DNA from: Rhodohalobacter mucosus
GTDB lineage: Bacteria; Bacteroidota; Rhodothermia; Balneolales; Balneolaceae
NCBI RefSeq assembly: GCF_003150675.1
Contig: NZ_QGGB01000009.1
Span: 124,001-188,000 of the forward strand
Reading direction: 5' to 3'
DNA: 64,000 nt
This document shows, one piece after another, positions 1 through 9,075 of this stretch. Position numbers and translations under genes: made by a program. Each line of letters begins with the position of its first letter. Positions within the stretch are counted from its first letter, which is position 1. The notes below the pieces were generated by a model that saw nothing but the letters and a program-made list of their open reading frames with translations, did not search any database and was not told where the DNA came from.

Positions 1-2072
1 ATCCTGAAAAAGTTGAAGAACAGGTAAGTGAAATGGAAAACGCATTTGAGGATCTGACCGGCAAAGTGGGGTCATTTCTGGATGATGTAGAGGAAGAGCT
101 GTCAGAACAGCCCGAAAAAGCGAAAGCCTCTTTTGAATCACTTCTCGAAGAGATAAGCAATTCGTCTGCAATTGGCGATTTTGAGAAGCTGCTGTCTGAT
201 GCCAGGAGCAAATTTGATGAAACGGTAGAGCGTGCGGAAAACGCCGTGTCAGCCGGCCCGGAAAAGGAGGCTGAGGCAGAAAATGAAGAGAGCGATAAGG
301 AAATGGTACCTGTTGCGGAATCCGAACCTGCTGAGAAGGATTCAGGGAAGAAACCTGAGAATGCGGAATCAGAGGAATCCGCCGGGGAAGTAACGGATGA
401 AGCCCCGGAAGATTACTACAGAAAGCTGGCGGAGAAAGCGGAGGAGATCTCCCAGGTAGATGATTGGGCGTACGTGTCGATGGAGTTCGATATGATCGAA
501 AACCAGTGGCAGGAGGGCCCGGATACGGAAGATGCGGATATCAGTAAATTCCGAGCAACGATAGATGAGCTTCGTGAATCGTTTGAAGAGAAAAAAAGAG
601 CCCACTACGAAGAGCAGAAAAAGCTCAGACTCGCAAATCTTGAGAAGAAAAAGGATCTGCTGCGGCAGCTTTCAGAGATTGTTGACAATAAAGAGTGGAC
701 CAAGACCCGTGAAGTAGGGAAAATACGCGGACGATGGGAACACCTGAAGCCGCTTCCATCAGGTGAAGCCGAAAAACTTCAGCCACGATTTGATACACTG
801 CTGGCCACATTTGATGAACACAAGGTGGATCGCCTCGTGAAACAAAAGCAGCAGGAAGAGGATAACCTGACCGGGAAACTGGTTATCCTGGAAAAAATGG
901 AAGGCTTTGCCGTTGAGCTGGATGAAAAACCGGACTGGAAAGAACTTGATAAAAAATTCAATGATCTGACACGTCAGTTCAGGAAAATTGGCCGTGTTCC
1001 CTCCGATAAGAATCAGGACGTTTGGGACCGTTACCATACGGCACAGGATACCTTTCACTCTCTTCGTTTCAAGCACGATTCAGCGTACAGAAATGAAATA
1101 GAAAAATTTCTTTCCAAGAAGAAAAAACTGATTGACGAGGCCGAAGCCCTGCTCGATTCAGATGACCTTGCTGAAGCAGCACGTAAGGTGAACAAGCTTC
1201 ATCGAAGATGGAAAAAAGTTGGAAACCTTCCGCAGAAAGATGAAAATGAGATGTGGGACCGTTTTAAGGCGGCCACTGATGCATTCAATCAGAAGAAGAC
1301 GGATAATGCAGACCTTCTCAAAGAACAGGAGGAAGAGAATTATCGTGAGAAACTTAAGCTGATTGATGAAGCTGATACGCTGAAAGAGTCGGAAGAGTGG
1401 GATACAGCCCACAAGAAGTTTCAGAAACTGATGGATCGCTGGAAAGAGATTGGTCCGGTACCCAAGCGAAAATCAGGAAAGATCTGGAAGAAGTTCAAGG
1501 GAGCAATGGACTACTTCTATGACCGAAGAAGAGATCATTTTAAAGAGGTTAAGGAAGAGAGAAAAGACAACCTAAAAGAAAAAGAACAAGTTCTCGCCAG
1601 TCTGTCTGAACTTAAGACACATGATGATCCTATTGAAGCTGTTGAACTTGCCAAACCGCTTCAGGAAGAGTTTAAAAAGGCGGGCTATGTACCAATCAAG
1701 CATAAGAACAGATTGTGGAAAGAGTACCGCGAATGCTGCGATGTAATATATGATCGATTCAGGGCTGCAAAAGCAGCTGTGGACGTGGTGGGACGCAAGA
1801 ATCTGGACCAGTTTTCCGCTGATGATATAGCAGGCATTCGGGACAAACAGAATGAAGCGAATAAACTGCGCAAGCAGATCAGCAAGCTGAATGGAGAGCT
1901 CATACAGATGAAGGAATCATTGAGCTACTTCAAGCCTTCCGGAAGCGGCAGCAGTCTGCTTGATGATGTTAAAAAACGAATAGAAAATGCTGAGAAAGAT
2001 CTCAGCGAAAAAGAAACACGGCTGGCAGAACTCGAAACGGAGATTGATAAGCTGAAAAACGAAGTGGAATAG
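1..2072 (+). CDS. DUF349 repeat coiled-coil protein (5' end outside window)
   Basis: The frame is open to the left edge of the window (codons from base 3 read PEKVEEQVSE before the first ATG at 33), so the gene probably starts upstream. The visible part is highly charged. From the Met at 33, residues 1-130 are acidic and coil-forming. At least five DUF349 units follow between about residues 195 and 590, each with the pattern W/F...K...W...G.(V/L)P....W..F, for example DRWKEIGPVPKRKSGKIW. The last 65 residues are a predicted coiled coil. DUF349 proteins are common in Bacteroidota, are probably cytoplasmic and have no agreed function. No signal peptide or membrane segment is visible. The family call is firm; the role is unknown. 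Confidence 0.85.
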   Translation, partial: PEKVEEQVSEMENAFEDLTGKVGSFLDDVEEELSEQPEKAKASFESLLEEISNSSAIGDFEKLLSDARSKFDETVERAENAVSAGPEKEAEAENEESDKEMVPVAESEPAEKDSGKKPENAESEESAGEVTDEAPEDYYRKLAEKAEEISQVDDWAYVSMEFDMIENQWQEGPDTEDADISKFRATIDELRESFEEKKRAHYEEQKKLRLANLEKKKDLLRQLSEIVDNKEWTKTREVGKIRGRWEHLKPLPSGEAEKLQPRFDTLLATFDEHKVDRLVKQKQQEEDNLTGKLVILEKMEGFAVELDEKPDWKELDKKFNDLTRQFRKIGRVPSDKNQDVWDRYHTAQDTFHSLRFKHDSAYRNEIEKFLSKKKKLIDEAEALLDSDDLAEAARKVNKLHRRWKKVGNLPQKDENEMWDRFKAATDAFNQKKTDNADLLKEQEEENYREKLKLIDEADTLKESEEWDTAHKKFQKLMDRWKEIGPVPKRKSGKIWKKFKGAMDYFYDRRRDHFKEVKEERKDNLKEKEQVLASLSELKTHDDPIEAVELAKPLQEEFKKAGYVPIKHKNRLWKEYRECCDVIYDRFRAAKAAVDVVGRKNLDQFSADDIAGIRDKQNEANKLRKQISKLNGELIQMKESLSYFKPSGSGSSLLDDVKKRIENAEKDLSEKETRLAELETEIDKLKNEVE

Positions 2073-2149
2073 ATTCTGCAGTTTATCCGTTCCCTGAATC
2101 TTTTTCGGTAACGAATATCGGGCTGCGCTATCCTAATATAAATTGGGAA

Positions 2150-3394
2150 TTGGATAACGTGTACTCAAATACGACTTACGTACTGGCGGATCAGACGGCT
2201 ATTGACCTGTTGAGGAATCAACTGGGTGCAGTGCGCTCAAAAGTCATTTTTGCCAAAAGCATTCATGAAGTTGACTCCTACCTCATAGGCTCCCAGCCCG
2301 ATTTGATCATTGTTCACGGCTCTTTTCTGTCGGGAAATGCAGAGAAATTTGAGAAGATCTCAAAACACTACATCGGAATTAAATTTATTCCGCTCATCTA
2401 CATCGGTACGATCGATGACCCCGGCTTTTCCGCATTGGTTCATTTCCGACTGATCGACTGTTATGACGGCACGGATTATGAAGAGGTTGTAGAGCGTGCA
2501 AAACAGCACCTCAGCCCCTCCGTGCGGCTCAGGTTCTGGGGCGTGAGGGGCTCCACGCCATGCGCCAACTATGAGAATATTGAGTACGGCGGGAATACAA
2601 GCTGTGTTGAAATTGAATATCCCGGTATGAAGGAGCTCATGATTATGGACAGCGGCACCGGAATCCGTAACCTGGGCAACTATCTGGAAAGAAAGAACCA
2701 GACCGGTTACGAGGGACATATATTTATCACCCACCCGCACTGGGATCATATTCAGGGCTTTCCGTTTTTTAAACCGTTCTACTCCGCAGACAACAGTTTC
2801 AGTATTCATATGCCGGAACAGTACCGCGGGGGCGCACAGGAGATTCTGTCAGGCCATCTTACAAAGACCTTTTTCCCCGTAACACTGAATATGCTTGCCG
2901 CTAAGCTTGACTATGTTACGCAATCCGAGGAGCTGCAATCCTTCTCACACTATAAAATTGAATATCTTGTAGCAAACCACCCGACCAAGACGGCGATATA
3001 CAAGATTCATATCGGTGGGCTGGTCATTGTGTATGCGCCGGATAACGAAATTCCGCTAAAAACATCGCCCATTCGATTTCTGGATAATTTTACCGAGTTT
3101 ATCCGCGATTGCGATCTTCTGATTCATGACGGGCAATTTTCGATGAAGCAGTATGAAGAGCGTATCGGCTGGGGGCACTCCGCATGGGAGCGGGTTGTGG
3201 AGGTTGCAAAACGAGCCGGTGTGAAAAATCTTTTCCTCACACACCACGATCCCGACTCAAACGACGACTACCTTGAAGGTCTGGACGCCAACCTCAGCAA
3301 ATACATCGGTTCGCCATTCGAAATGGCGTGTCTAGCCAAGGAGGGTATGGAAGTGAGAATGCCCGTTACGCTCAATGAACTTGTTGAGAAGTAA
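2150..3394 (+). CDS. Pseudo-receiver plus metallo-beta-lactamase fold hydrolase
   Basis: This 414-residue protein has two parts. Residues 1-125 resemble a response-regulator receiver fold, but the strand that should carry the phospho-acceptor reads DLIIVHGSF, so Asp is replaced. Residues 130-410 are an MBL-fold hydrolase with the GVRGSTP and GGNTSC signature seen in cyclic-phosphate/cAMP phosphodiesterase-like members. The metal motif is THPHWDH, followed by a YAPDNE strand, HDGQ and a late LTHHDPD motif. The metal site therefore looks complete and a phosphodiesterase or related hydrolase activity is likely, with the substrate unknown. The only plausible start is TTG at 2150 (next GTG at 2159), because no in-frame ATG precedes the first conserved strand. 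The gene ends in a hairpin shared with the convergent gene downstream. Confidence 0.82.
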   Translation: MDNVYSNTTYVLADQTAIDLLRNQLGAVRSKVIFAKSIHEVDSYLIGSQPDLIIVHGSFLSGNAEKFEKISKHYIGIKFIPLIYIGTIDDPGFSALVHFRLIDCYDGTDYEEVVERAKQHLSPSVRLRFWGVRGSTPCANYENIEYGGNTSCVEIEYPGMKELMIMDSGTGIRNLGNYLERKNQTGYEGHIFITHPHWDHIQGFPFFKPFYSADNSFSIHMPEQYRGGAQEILSGHLTKTFFPVTLNMLAAKLDYVTQSEELQSFSHYKIEYLVANHPTKTAIYKIHIGGLVIVYAPDNEIPLKTSPIRFLDNFTEFIRDCDLLIHDGQFSMKQYEERIGWGHSAWERVVEVAKRAGVKNLFLTHHDPDSNDDYLEGLDANLSKYIGSPFEMACLAKEGMEVRMPVTLNELVEK

Positions 3395-3416
3395 TCAGGA
3401 CGAAGCGTAAATAGAA

Positions 3417-3446
3417 AAAGCGGGAGTTCACTGAATCCCCCGCTTT
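3417..3446. terminator. Bidirectional hairpin terminator
   Basis: The arms AAAGCGGG (3417-3424) and CCCGCTTT (3439-3446) pair perfectly around a 14-base loop. They lie between the convergent MBL gene (stop at 3394) and the small envelope gene (stop at 3477). A-rich and T-rich flanks make it usable in both directions. Confidence 0.7.
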
Positions 3447-3476
3447 AAATCGAATGTCCTGTCGCTTCCTGCAGTC

Positions 3477-3941
3477 TTACAGAAAGTAGCGTATTCCGAT
3501 TCCTCCGTTTACACCAAATTCCGTTGAAGGTGCAAGGTCTAGAAGCGGAGCCACTTCAAAAAACAGCCCGAGCGGCTGATCCTGAAAAATATACTCCAGC
3601 CCTACAGGAATTCGCGCCCCGAATCGGGCTTCACCGGAAAGAAGGGCTCTTGCACCAAGGCCGTAATATACCGCCATGCTTCCCTTGTCGACTTCAAGCC
3701 AGCTGTGCAGCAGATAATCGGCGTGGATATGGAAAGATTCATCGTTGTCGAATGACCATGCCGCCGCTGCATCAAATGCTGCACGATCAGACTGCCATAC
3801 TTTCAGGCTGATGCCGGTAGGCTCTCCGAGAATAATGCCCAGTTCTGTATCTCCGGGCCGGGATTGTGCTTCAGCCAGGGTTAGAGATCCCATTGTGAGA
3901 ATAAAAGTGAGAGCTATGCCAATGAAGTATCGTTTACTCAT
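3477..3941 (-). CDS. Small exported beta-barrel-like outer membrane protein
   Basis: The protein has 154 residues and a clear signal peptide (a KR start, a hydrophobic stretch, then LAEAQS with probable cleavage after AEA). The mature part is made of alternating hydrophobic/aromatic strands (for example MAVYYGLGARALL and GLFFEVAPLLDL). It ends with GIGIRYFL, close to the terminal aromatic signature of BAM-assembled outer membrane barrels. The length would suit an eight-stranded barrel. I do not recognise a named family. It is transcribed alone, convergent with the MBL gene and divergent from the transferase pair. Envelope localisation is inferred and the function is unknown. Confidence 0.65.
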   Translation of the reverse strand: MSKRYFIGIALTFILTMGSLTLAEAQSRPGDTELGIILGEPTGISLKVWQSDRAAFDAAAAWSFDNDESFHIHADYLLHSWLEVDKGSMAVYYGLGARALLSGEARFGARIPVGLEYIFQDQPLGLFFEVAPLLDLAPSTEFGVNGGIGIRYFL

Positions 3942-4122
3942 AAATGAATTTCGTTATAGGTTGGTTATTGTTTTGATGAATCAGATCTGTAAGTTTGGAT
4001 CCTGTTTCTACAGCGCATTGAAACATTTTGTTTCATTGAATATGATCTGTTCTCATCTCAGCGGATCCTGCTTTTACATCTGCTGAATTTCAGATGGATC
4101 AAATTTTATATGATTGAAGATA

Positions 4123-4725
4123 ATGAATAAGAACCGGCTGATTAATGTGTTTGTAAAAAATCCGCGCATGGGCAGAGTTAAAACCCGTCTTGCCGCAGCG
4201 GTCGGCGATCAGCGTGCGCTGAAGGTATATGATCATTTGCTGAAGCTCACGGCCGCAGCGGCAGTTAACGTGCAGGCCAACCGTATAGTACTGTACTCCG
4301 ATGCCGTCTGCCAAAATGATCATTTTGATGATGCGCTGTTTAAAAAAGAGGTACAGCAGGGAGAAGACCTGGGCGAGCGGATGCTTTATTCTGTTGCAAA
4401 CGGATTCGATTCAGGCTATGAACAGGTGGTGGTAATCGGGAGCGACTGCCCGGACATAACGGGAGAGCTTCTGGAACAGGCGTTCTCCTCATTGAACAAA
4501 GCGGACTCGGTGATCGGGCCATCTGCAGACGGAGGATACTACCTTATTGGAGTCTCTGTGTTTGAACCGGAAGTTTTCAAGGATATCGCCTGGAGCACGC
4601 CGGAGGTTTACCCGGCCACCCTTAGTATACTGAAAAAGAAGGGGCTGTCGGTTGCGGTTCTGGAAGAACTGAATGATATCGATACAGAAGAGGATTTGAA
4701 ACGAAGCCGGCTTAGCAGTGGATGA
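4123..4725 (+). CDS. TIGR04282-type (DUF2064) nucleotidyl/glycosyl transferase
   Basis: This 200-residue protein is a GT-A-like transferase of the rSAM/selenodomain-associated transferase 1 family. The diagnostic start is INVFVKNPRMGRVKTRL (a nucleotide-binding loop resembling that of nucleotidyltransferases), followed by VVVIGSDCPDI and GPSADGGYYLIGV. ATG 4123 is chosen over an in-frame TTG three codons upstream because it sits next to the conserved beta strand. It overlaps the following gene by 8 bases, and the two families (TIGR04282 and TIGR04283) often occur as neighbours. The partner gene is sometimes annotated in arsenosugar biosynthesis, but no arsM or radical-SAM gene is nearby here, so the substrate is unknown. 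Confidence 0.85.
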   Translation: MNKNRLINVFVKNPRMGRVKTRLAAAVGDQRALKVYDHLLKLTAAAAVNVQANRIVLYSDAVCQNDHFDDALFKKEVQQGEDLGERMLYSVANGFDSGYEQVVVIGSDCPDITGELLEQAFSSLNKADSVIGPSADGGYYLIGVSVFEPEVFKDIAWSTPEVYPATLSILKKKGLSVAVLEELNDIDTEEDLKRSRLSSG

Positions 4726-5419
4726 TCAACCCCGCATATCCGTTATCATTCCGGTGATTAACGAGGAGAAGCAAATCGGATTCCTGATTGACCATATCAA
4801 AAGAGCTGAGGGTGGATCCGTATGCGAAATGATTGTGGTTGACGGCGGAAGCAGGGATAGAACAGTTCAGGTTGCGGAAGAGAGAGGGGCGATCGTGATC
4901 ACAGCCAAGAAGAGAGGGCGTGCGCGCCAGATGAATGAGGGAGCTGCAGCGGCGAAGGGAGAACTGCTCTACTTTCTGCACGCTGACACCCTGCCGCCAA
5001 ATCAATTTGACCGGGAGATACTCTCAGCCGTAAAGAAAGGATACGGGGCCGGGTGTTTTCGGCTCAGATTCGATATGGATCACGCACTGCTCAGATTTTA
5101 TGCCTTTTTTACCCGGTTCAAATCAACCCTGCTACGGTTCGGTGACCAAAGCCTGTATGCAGAAAGAGACGTATTTGAGAAAATTGGCGGCTTTGATGAT
5201 TTATTAACGGTGATGGAGGACCAGAAAATTGTACGTGATCTTAGAAAACGGACCCCCTTTTATATCTCTGAAAGGGAAGTGATTACGTCAGCCAGAAGGT
5301 ACAAAGAAAACGGGGTGATCAGGCTGCAGTTGGCCTTTACATTGATTTGGTTTCTGTACTATCTGGGCGTGCCTCAGGCAGGGCTTGTGGAACTCTATAA
5401 TTCGCTGATCAGATCGTAG
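4718..5419 (+). CDS. TIGR04283-type family-2 glycosyltransferase
   Basis: The protein has 233 residues and a GT2/GT-A fold. Visible motifs are ISVIIPVINEEKQI, the nucleotide-sugar loop IVVDGGSRDRT, the metal-binding FLHADT (DXD-equivalent) and GGFDDLLTVMEDQ near the acceptor site. The only sensible start is GTG 4718, overlapping the end of the upstream transferase by 8 bases, so the pair is translationally coupled. Members are called rSAM/selenodomain-associated transferase 2 or arsenosugar glycosyltransferase. A hydrophobic stretch near the C-terminus (LAFTLIWFLYYLG) suggests membrane association. The family is clear; the true acceptor is not. Confidence 0.85.
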   Translation: MDDQPRISVIIPVINEEKQIGFLIDHIKRAEGGSVCEMIVVDGGSRDRTVQVAEERGAIVITAKKRGRARQMNEGAAAAKGELLYFLHADTLPPNQFDREILSAVKKGYGAGCFRLRFDMDHALLRFYAFFTRFKSTLLRFGDQSLYAERDVFEKIGGFDDLLTVMEDQKIVRDLRKRTPFYISEREVITSARRYKENGVIRLQLAFTLIWFLYYLGVPQAGLVELYNSLIRS

Positions 5420-5548
5420 GAAAGCATGGAGTGTTCGAGTGCAATAACATACTGATTATCAATATCCTGAGTACTCTTTTGCAGGGGAGTATTATAATCG
5501 CTTGCCTGCACTGTAATCCTCCCGGATTTTTCAGTAATTTTAAGACGT

Positions 5549-5571
5549 TTTGTTAATAGTCAGTTAACAAA
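5549..5571. promoter_or_regulatory. Perfect inverted repeat upstream of the TonB receptor
   Basis: TTTGTTAA (5549-5556) and TTAACAAA (5564-5571) are exact reverse complements around 7 bases, about 50 bases before the receptor start codon. The symmetry and position suit a dimeric regulator's operator overlapping the promoter. The rest of the 200-base gap (5420-5621) shows only a weak imperfect hairpin around 5471-5495 downstream of the transferase pair. Confidence 0.4.
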
Positions 5572-5621
5572 GGCTTGTTATCATGCGAGCCAATTCAAAA
5601 CCAAATAAAAACGCTTAAATA

Positions 5622-8600
5622 ATGCACTATTTGAAAAGATATATACTACTTCTTGCTACAGTTGCTTTTCTGCCGTTTACAGCGTTCTCTCAGGCAACCA
5701 CAACCGGTTCTATTGAGGGTACGATTACAGATGATGAAGGCGACTTTTTGCCGGGCGCTACGGTTGTAGCCGTTCACCTGCCTACCGGAACGGAATATGG
5801 TACGTCGAGCCGGGCAGACGGGCGATATACAATACGAAACGTCCGTATTGGGGGGCCATATGAGGTTCGTGTTACCTTTATCGGGTTCAATTCCCAGATT
5901 AAGGGAATTACACGCATTGAGCTTGGCGAAAGGGTACTGCTGGATTTCCAGCTCGAACAGGGATCTCTTGAACTGGATGAAATCTCCGTGACCGCTGTCG
6001 CCGATCAGGTTTTCAACTCCGATCGTACGGGCGCCAGAACCAATATTACAAGCGAAGACATCGAAAGAACACCGAGCGTGTTCCGTTCCCTTGGCGACTT
6101 TACAAGGCTTACGCCCCAGGTTACCAGCGGAAACAGTTTCGGTGGTGCCAACGACCGATACAATAACATTCTGGTTGACGGTGCAACACTGAACGATATT
6201 TTTGGGTTGGGTGATGCAACTCCCGGTTCACAGGCCGGCGTTGGTTCTCCCCTCAGTATCGATGCCATCGCGGAATTTAACGTGGACATTGCTCCCTTCG
6301 ACGTCACCAACAACGGTTTTACCGGCGGTCAGGTGAATGCAGTGACGAAGAGCGGAACCAACACCTATACCGGTTCGGTTTACTTTCAGACACGAAACGA
6401 AAACCTTGTAGGTAACTACGTGTTTCAGGAAGGCGGTGAAGATGTGGAATCCGGCGACTTCCCCGACTTTACCGAGCGATATATCGGTCTGAATGTTGGC
6501 GGCCCGATCATCGAAGACAAGCTTTTCTTCTTTGTGAATGCGGAATTTAAGCGTGAAACCAGCCCGATTACCAACGGTATCCTGGGAAGCGGCGCGCCCA
6601 ACGTGATTGACTTTGAGGCGGCCACCTTCGATCAGATCAGCAATATTCTTCAGACAGAGTATGGATATGATCCCGGAGAATACACCTCGCCGCTTGACAG
6701 CGACACCGACAATGACAAGGTGCTGGCCAAGATTGACTGGAACATCAACCAGAATCACAACCTGAGCTTCCGGTACAATTATGTGGATGCGATTGCAAAT
6801 CGTGGAATCAGCCGTGGTAACAACAGCTACACATTCAGCAACCGTCAGTACAACTTCAACAGTACACAGAATTCTGTTGTGGCAGAATTGACCAGCAGCT
6901 TCGGCAACAGCGCCTACAATGAGGCTCGTGTGGTTTATACACGAATTCGTGACTCTCGGGACACTCCATCTCAGCGATTCCCAAGCGTGACGGTTAGTAT
7001 CCCGTACGATTCGGATCGCAGCGGTTTTGGTGCGATCAATGCAGGTGTGGAGCGATTCTCACAGGCGAATGCACTTGATCAGGATCTGCTTGAGTTTACC
7101 AACAACTTTACATTCATCCGCGGTGCGCATGAATTTACGGTGGGTACAAGCAACCAGATCTTCACATTCGACAACCTTTTTGTGCAGGATGCTTTCGGTA
7201 CCTACACATTCTTTGATATTGCAGACCTGGAAGCGGGTGATCCTGTTGAATACAGGCACAGCTACCTTCTTCCCGGCGGAAGCCCTACTGCTAACTTTAC
7301 AGGTATGCAGTTCGGATTCTATGCGCAGGACAAATGGTCCGTTACCAACTACCTGAAAGTAACCTACGGTCTGCGTGTTGACATTCCGGTGTTGCCGGAT
7401 GATCCTTCTTTCAATCCGGACGTTCCGGATGCTTTCCCCGGCTTCTCAACGGATAGAGTTGCTAGCGGTCAGGTTCTCTGGGCGCCACGACTTGGTTTCA
7501 ACTGGGACGCCAGCCGCGGTATGAGAACAACACAGATTCGTGGTGGTATCGGTATCTTTTCCGGAACACCTCCGTTTGTATGGATCTCCAACCAGTACAG
7601 CAACACCGGTGTGGATTACGGACGGGTTGATGAATTCAGCTTTGGCCGATTCGATGGTCTTTTCTCACCAGACCCTGACAACCAGCCAATTCCTGGACAG
7701 GGCAACTCGCTGAATCCCGTTGAAACGACAGAGATTAACCTGCTTGCGGATGACTTTAAGTACCCACAGTCTCTGAAGGTTAACCTTGCCGTTGACCAGG
7801 AGCTGCCATTCGGCTTCCGCGGTACTCTTGAAGGTGTCTATTCAAGCGCCATCAACGACGTGGTATTTGAGAATATAAACGCGGTACGAGAAGGAACCTC
7901 ACCTTACGGCCGTCCGATCTACGGAGATATTTTCTTCAACTCCAGGTTCGGAAATGCCTCGGGACGACTTTCAAGACAGGATCCACGATTTACCAATGCG
8001 CTGCTTCTCAAAAACAGCAACAAAGGGTACCAGTACAGCATCACAGCTGAGCTGGAGAAACGTTTCGACTCAGGTCTCTATACCAAATTTGCCTACACGT
8101 ACAACCGTGCGGAGAACGTGAATAACGGTACATCAAGCCGTGCGATCTCCAACTGGCAGTTCAATGAGAACGTGGATGTGAACAGCCCGGAACTGGGTAC
8201 CGCTGATTTTGAGCGCCGGCACCGGTTTCTCGGTATTGCATCGTATCGCCTCGATTATGGAGATGGCGACCGATTTGCAACATCATTCTCACTCATCTAT
8301 GACGGTCGGTCAGGTGAACCGTTCAGCTGGATCTACAACGGAGATGCCAACGGTGACGGTCGTTTTGATAATGACCTGATTTACGTACCGGCTTCTGAAG
8401 ATGAAGTGGTTATCACAAGCGGAAACTGGAATGAGTTCAACGACTGGATTAACAGTGAGAGCTCTGTGAGCGACTACCGGGGTGATTTTGTGGATCGAAA
8501 CACAGCCCGTGAGCCATGGACCAACTTCCTGGACTTTAAAGTAACTCAGGAAGTACAGACCTTTAACGGTCAGTCGGTAGAGTTCAGCGCAAGTATGATT

Positions 8601-8858
8601 AATGTGCTTAATTTCCTGAATAACGAGTGGGGAGTAAGGGAAGGCGTAAGTTTTAACAACTATCGCGCCTACAACTTCCAGCAGTATGTAGATCAGGATT
8701 TCATCGACGACAATCCCGCTCTTGGGCTCGGTGCAGGCGATATCGGCAAACCGGTAATCAGCTTTGACCCTGATGAAGTTACCGATGAAGAGATCTTCAA
8801 CGTAAGTGACTTCGGTTCAAGATGGCAAATGCAGTTTACTGTTCGGTATAAATTTTAA
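5622..8858 (+). CDS. Oar-like TonB-dependent outer membrane receptor
   Basis: The protein has 1078 residues. A signal peptide ends near AFSQA. A carboxypeptidase regulatory-like beta-sandwich follows (GSIEGTITDDEGDFLPGATV, residues 28-115), then the plug domain (DRYNNILVDGATLND and GGQVNAVTKSGTN) and a large barrel that ends in the terminal aromatic strand MQFTVRYKF. Domain order and length match the Oar-like receptors common in Bacteroidota and Balneolota. No SusD-like partner is adjacent, so this is not a standard polysaccharide-utilisation pair. The next gene is a surface phosphodiesterase, but a strong terminator separates them. Import of a phosphorylated or otherwise large substrate, or an adhesion role, are both possible. 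Confidence 0.9.
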   Translation: MHYLKRYILLLATVAFLPFTAFSQATTTGSIEGTITDDEGDFLPGATVVAVHLPTGTEYGTSSRADGRYTIRNVRIGGPYEVRVTFIGFNSQIKGITRIELGERVLLDFQLEQGSLELDEISVTAVADQVFNSDRTGARTNITSEDIERTPSVFRSLGDFTRLTPQVTSGNSFGGANDRYNNILVDGATLNDIFGLGDATPGSQAGVGSPLSIDAIAEFNVDIAPFDVTNNGFTGGQVNAVTKSGTNTYTGSVYFQTRNENLVGNYVFQEGGEDVESGDFPDFTERYIGLNVGGPIIEDKLFFFVNAEFKRETSPITNGILGSGAPNVIDFEAATFDQISNILQTEYGYDPGEYTSPLDSDTDNDKVLAKIDWNINQNHNLSFRYNYVDAIANRGISRGNNSYTFSNRQYNFNSTQNSVVAELTSSFGNSAYNEARVVYTRIRDSRDTPSQRFPSVTVSIPYDSDRSGFGAINAGVERFSQANALDQDLLEFTNNFTFIRGAHEFTVGTSNQIFTFDNLFVQDAFGTYTFFDIADLEAGDPVEYRHSYLLPGGSPTANFTGMQFGFYAQDKWSVTNYLKVTYGLRVDIPVLPDDPSFNPDVPDAFPGFSTDRVASGQVLWAPRLGFNWDASRGMRTTQIRGGIGIFSGTPPFVWISNQYSNTGVDYGRVDEFSFGRFDGLFSPDPDNQPIPGQGNSLNPVETTEINLLADDFKYPQSLKVNLAVDQELPFGFRGTLEGVYSSAINDVVFENINAVREGTSPYGRPIYGDIFFNSRFGNASGRLSRQDPRFTNALLLKNSNKGYQYSITAELEKRFDSGLYTKFAYTYNRAENVNNGTSSRAISNWQFNENVDVNSPELGTADFERRHRFLGIASYRLDYGDGDRFATSFSLIYDGRSGEPFSWIYNGDANGDGRFDNDLIYVPASEDEVVITSGNWNEFNDWINSESSVSDYRGDFVDRNTAREPWTNFLDFKVTQEVQTFNGQSVEFSASMINVLNFLNNEWGVREGVSFNNYRAYNFQQYVDQDFIDDNPALGLGAGDIGKPVISFDPDEVTDEEIFNVSDFGSRWQMQFTVRYKF

Positions 8859-8887
8859 TATCCTGCGGTAACTGATATAATTCTTAC

Positions 8888-8920
8888 AAAGGAGAAGCGT
8901 TTCGCTTCTCCTTTTTTTTT
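8888..8920 (+). terminator. Rho-independent terminator of the TonB receptor gene
   Basis: The stem GGAGAAGCG (8891-8899) and CGCTTCTCC (8903-8911) is perfect with a TTT loop. It is extended by AAA/TTT and followed by a long T run to 8920. It lies 30 bases after the receptor stop. Confidence 0.95.
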
Positions 8921-9075
8921 GTTCAGATGCTAGGAGTACGGGTTCATAAAAGCCTTCAAGCGGTTATGACGGCTCAGCCAATGGGAAGCAATAAACCGCT
9001 TCTGGGCTGCTGAATCAGTTTTTCATTATCTTGGCATATACGCACCCTATAACATCTTATTTACTTGCTTTCTTT

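Noticed and set aside
9031-9075. Extended TTG start of the phosphodiesterase lipoprotein
   Set aside because: It would put 15 residues before the lipoprotein signal; ATG 9076 gives a normal signal.
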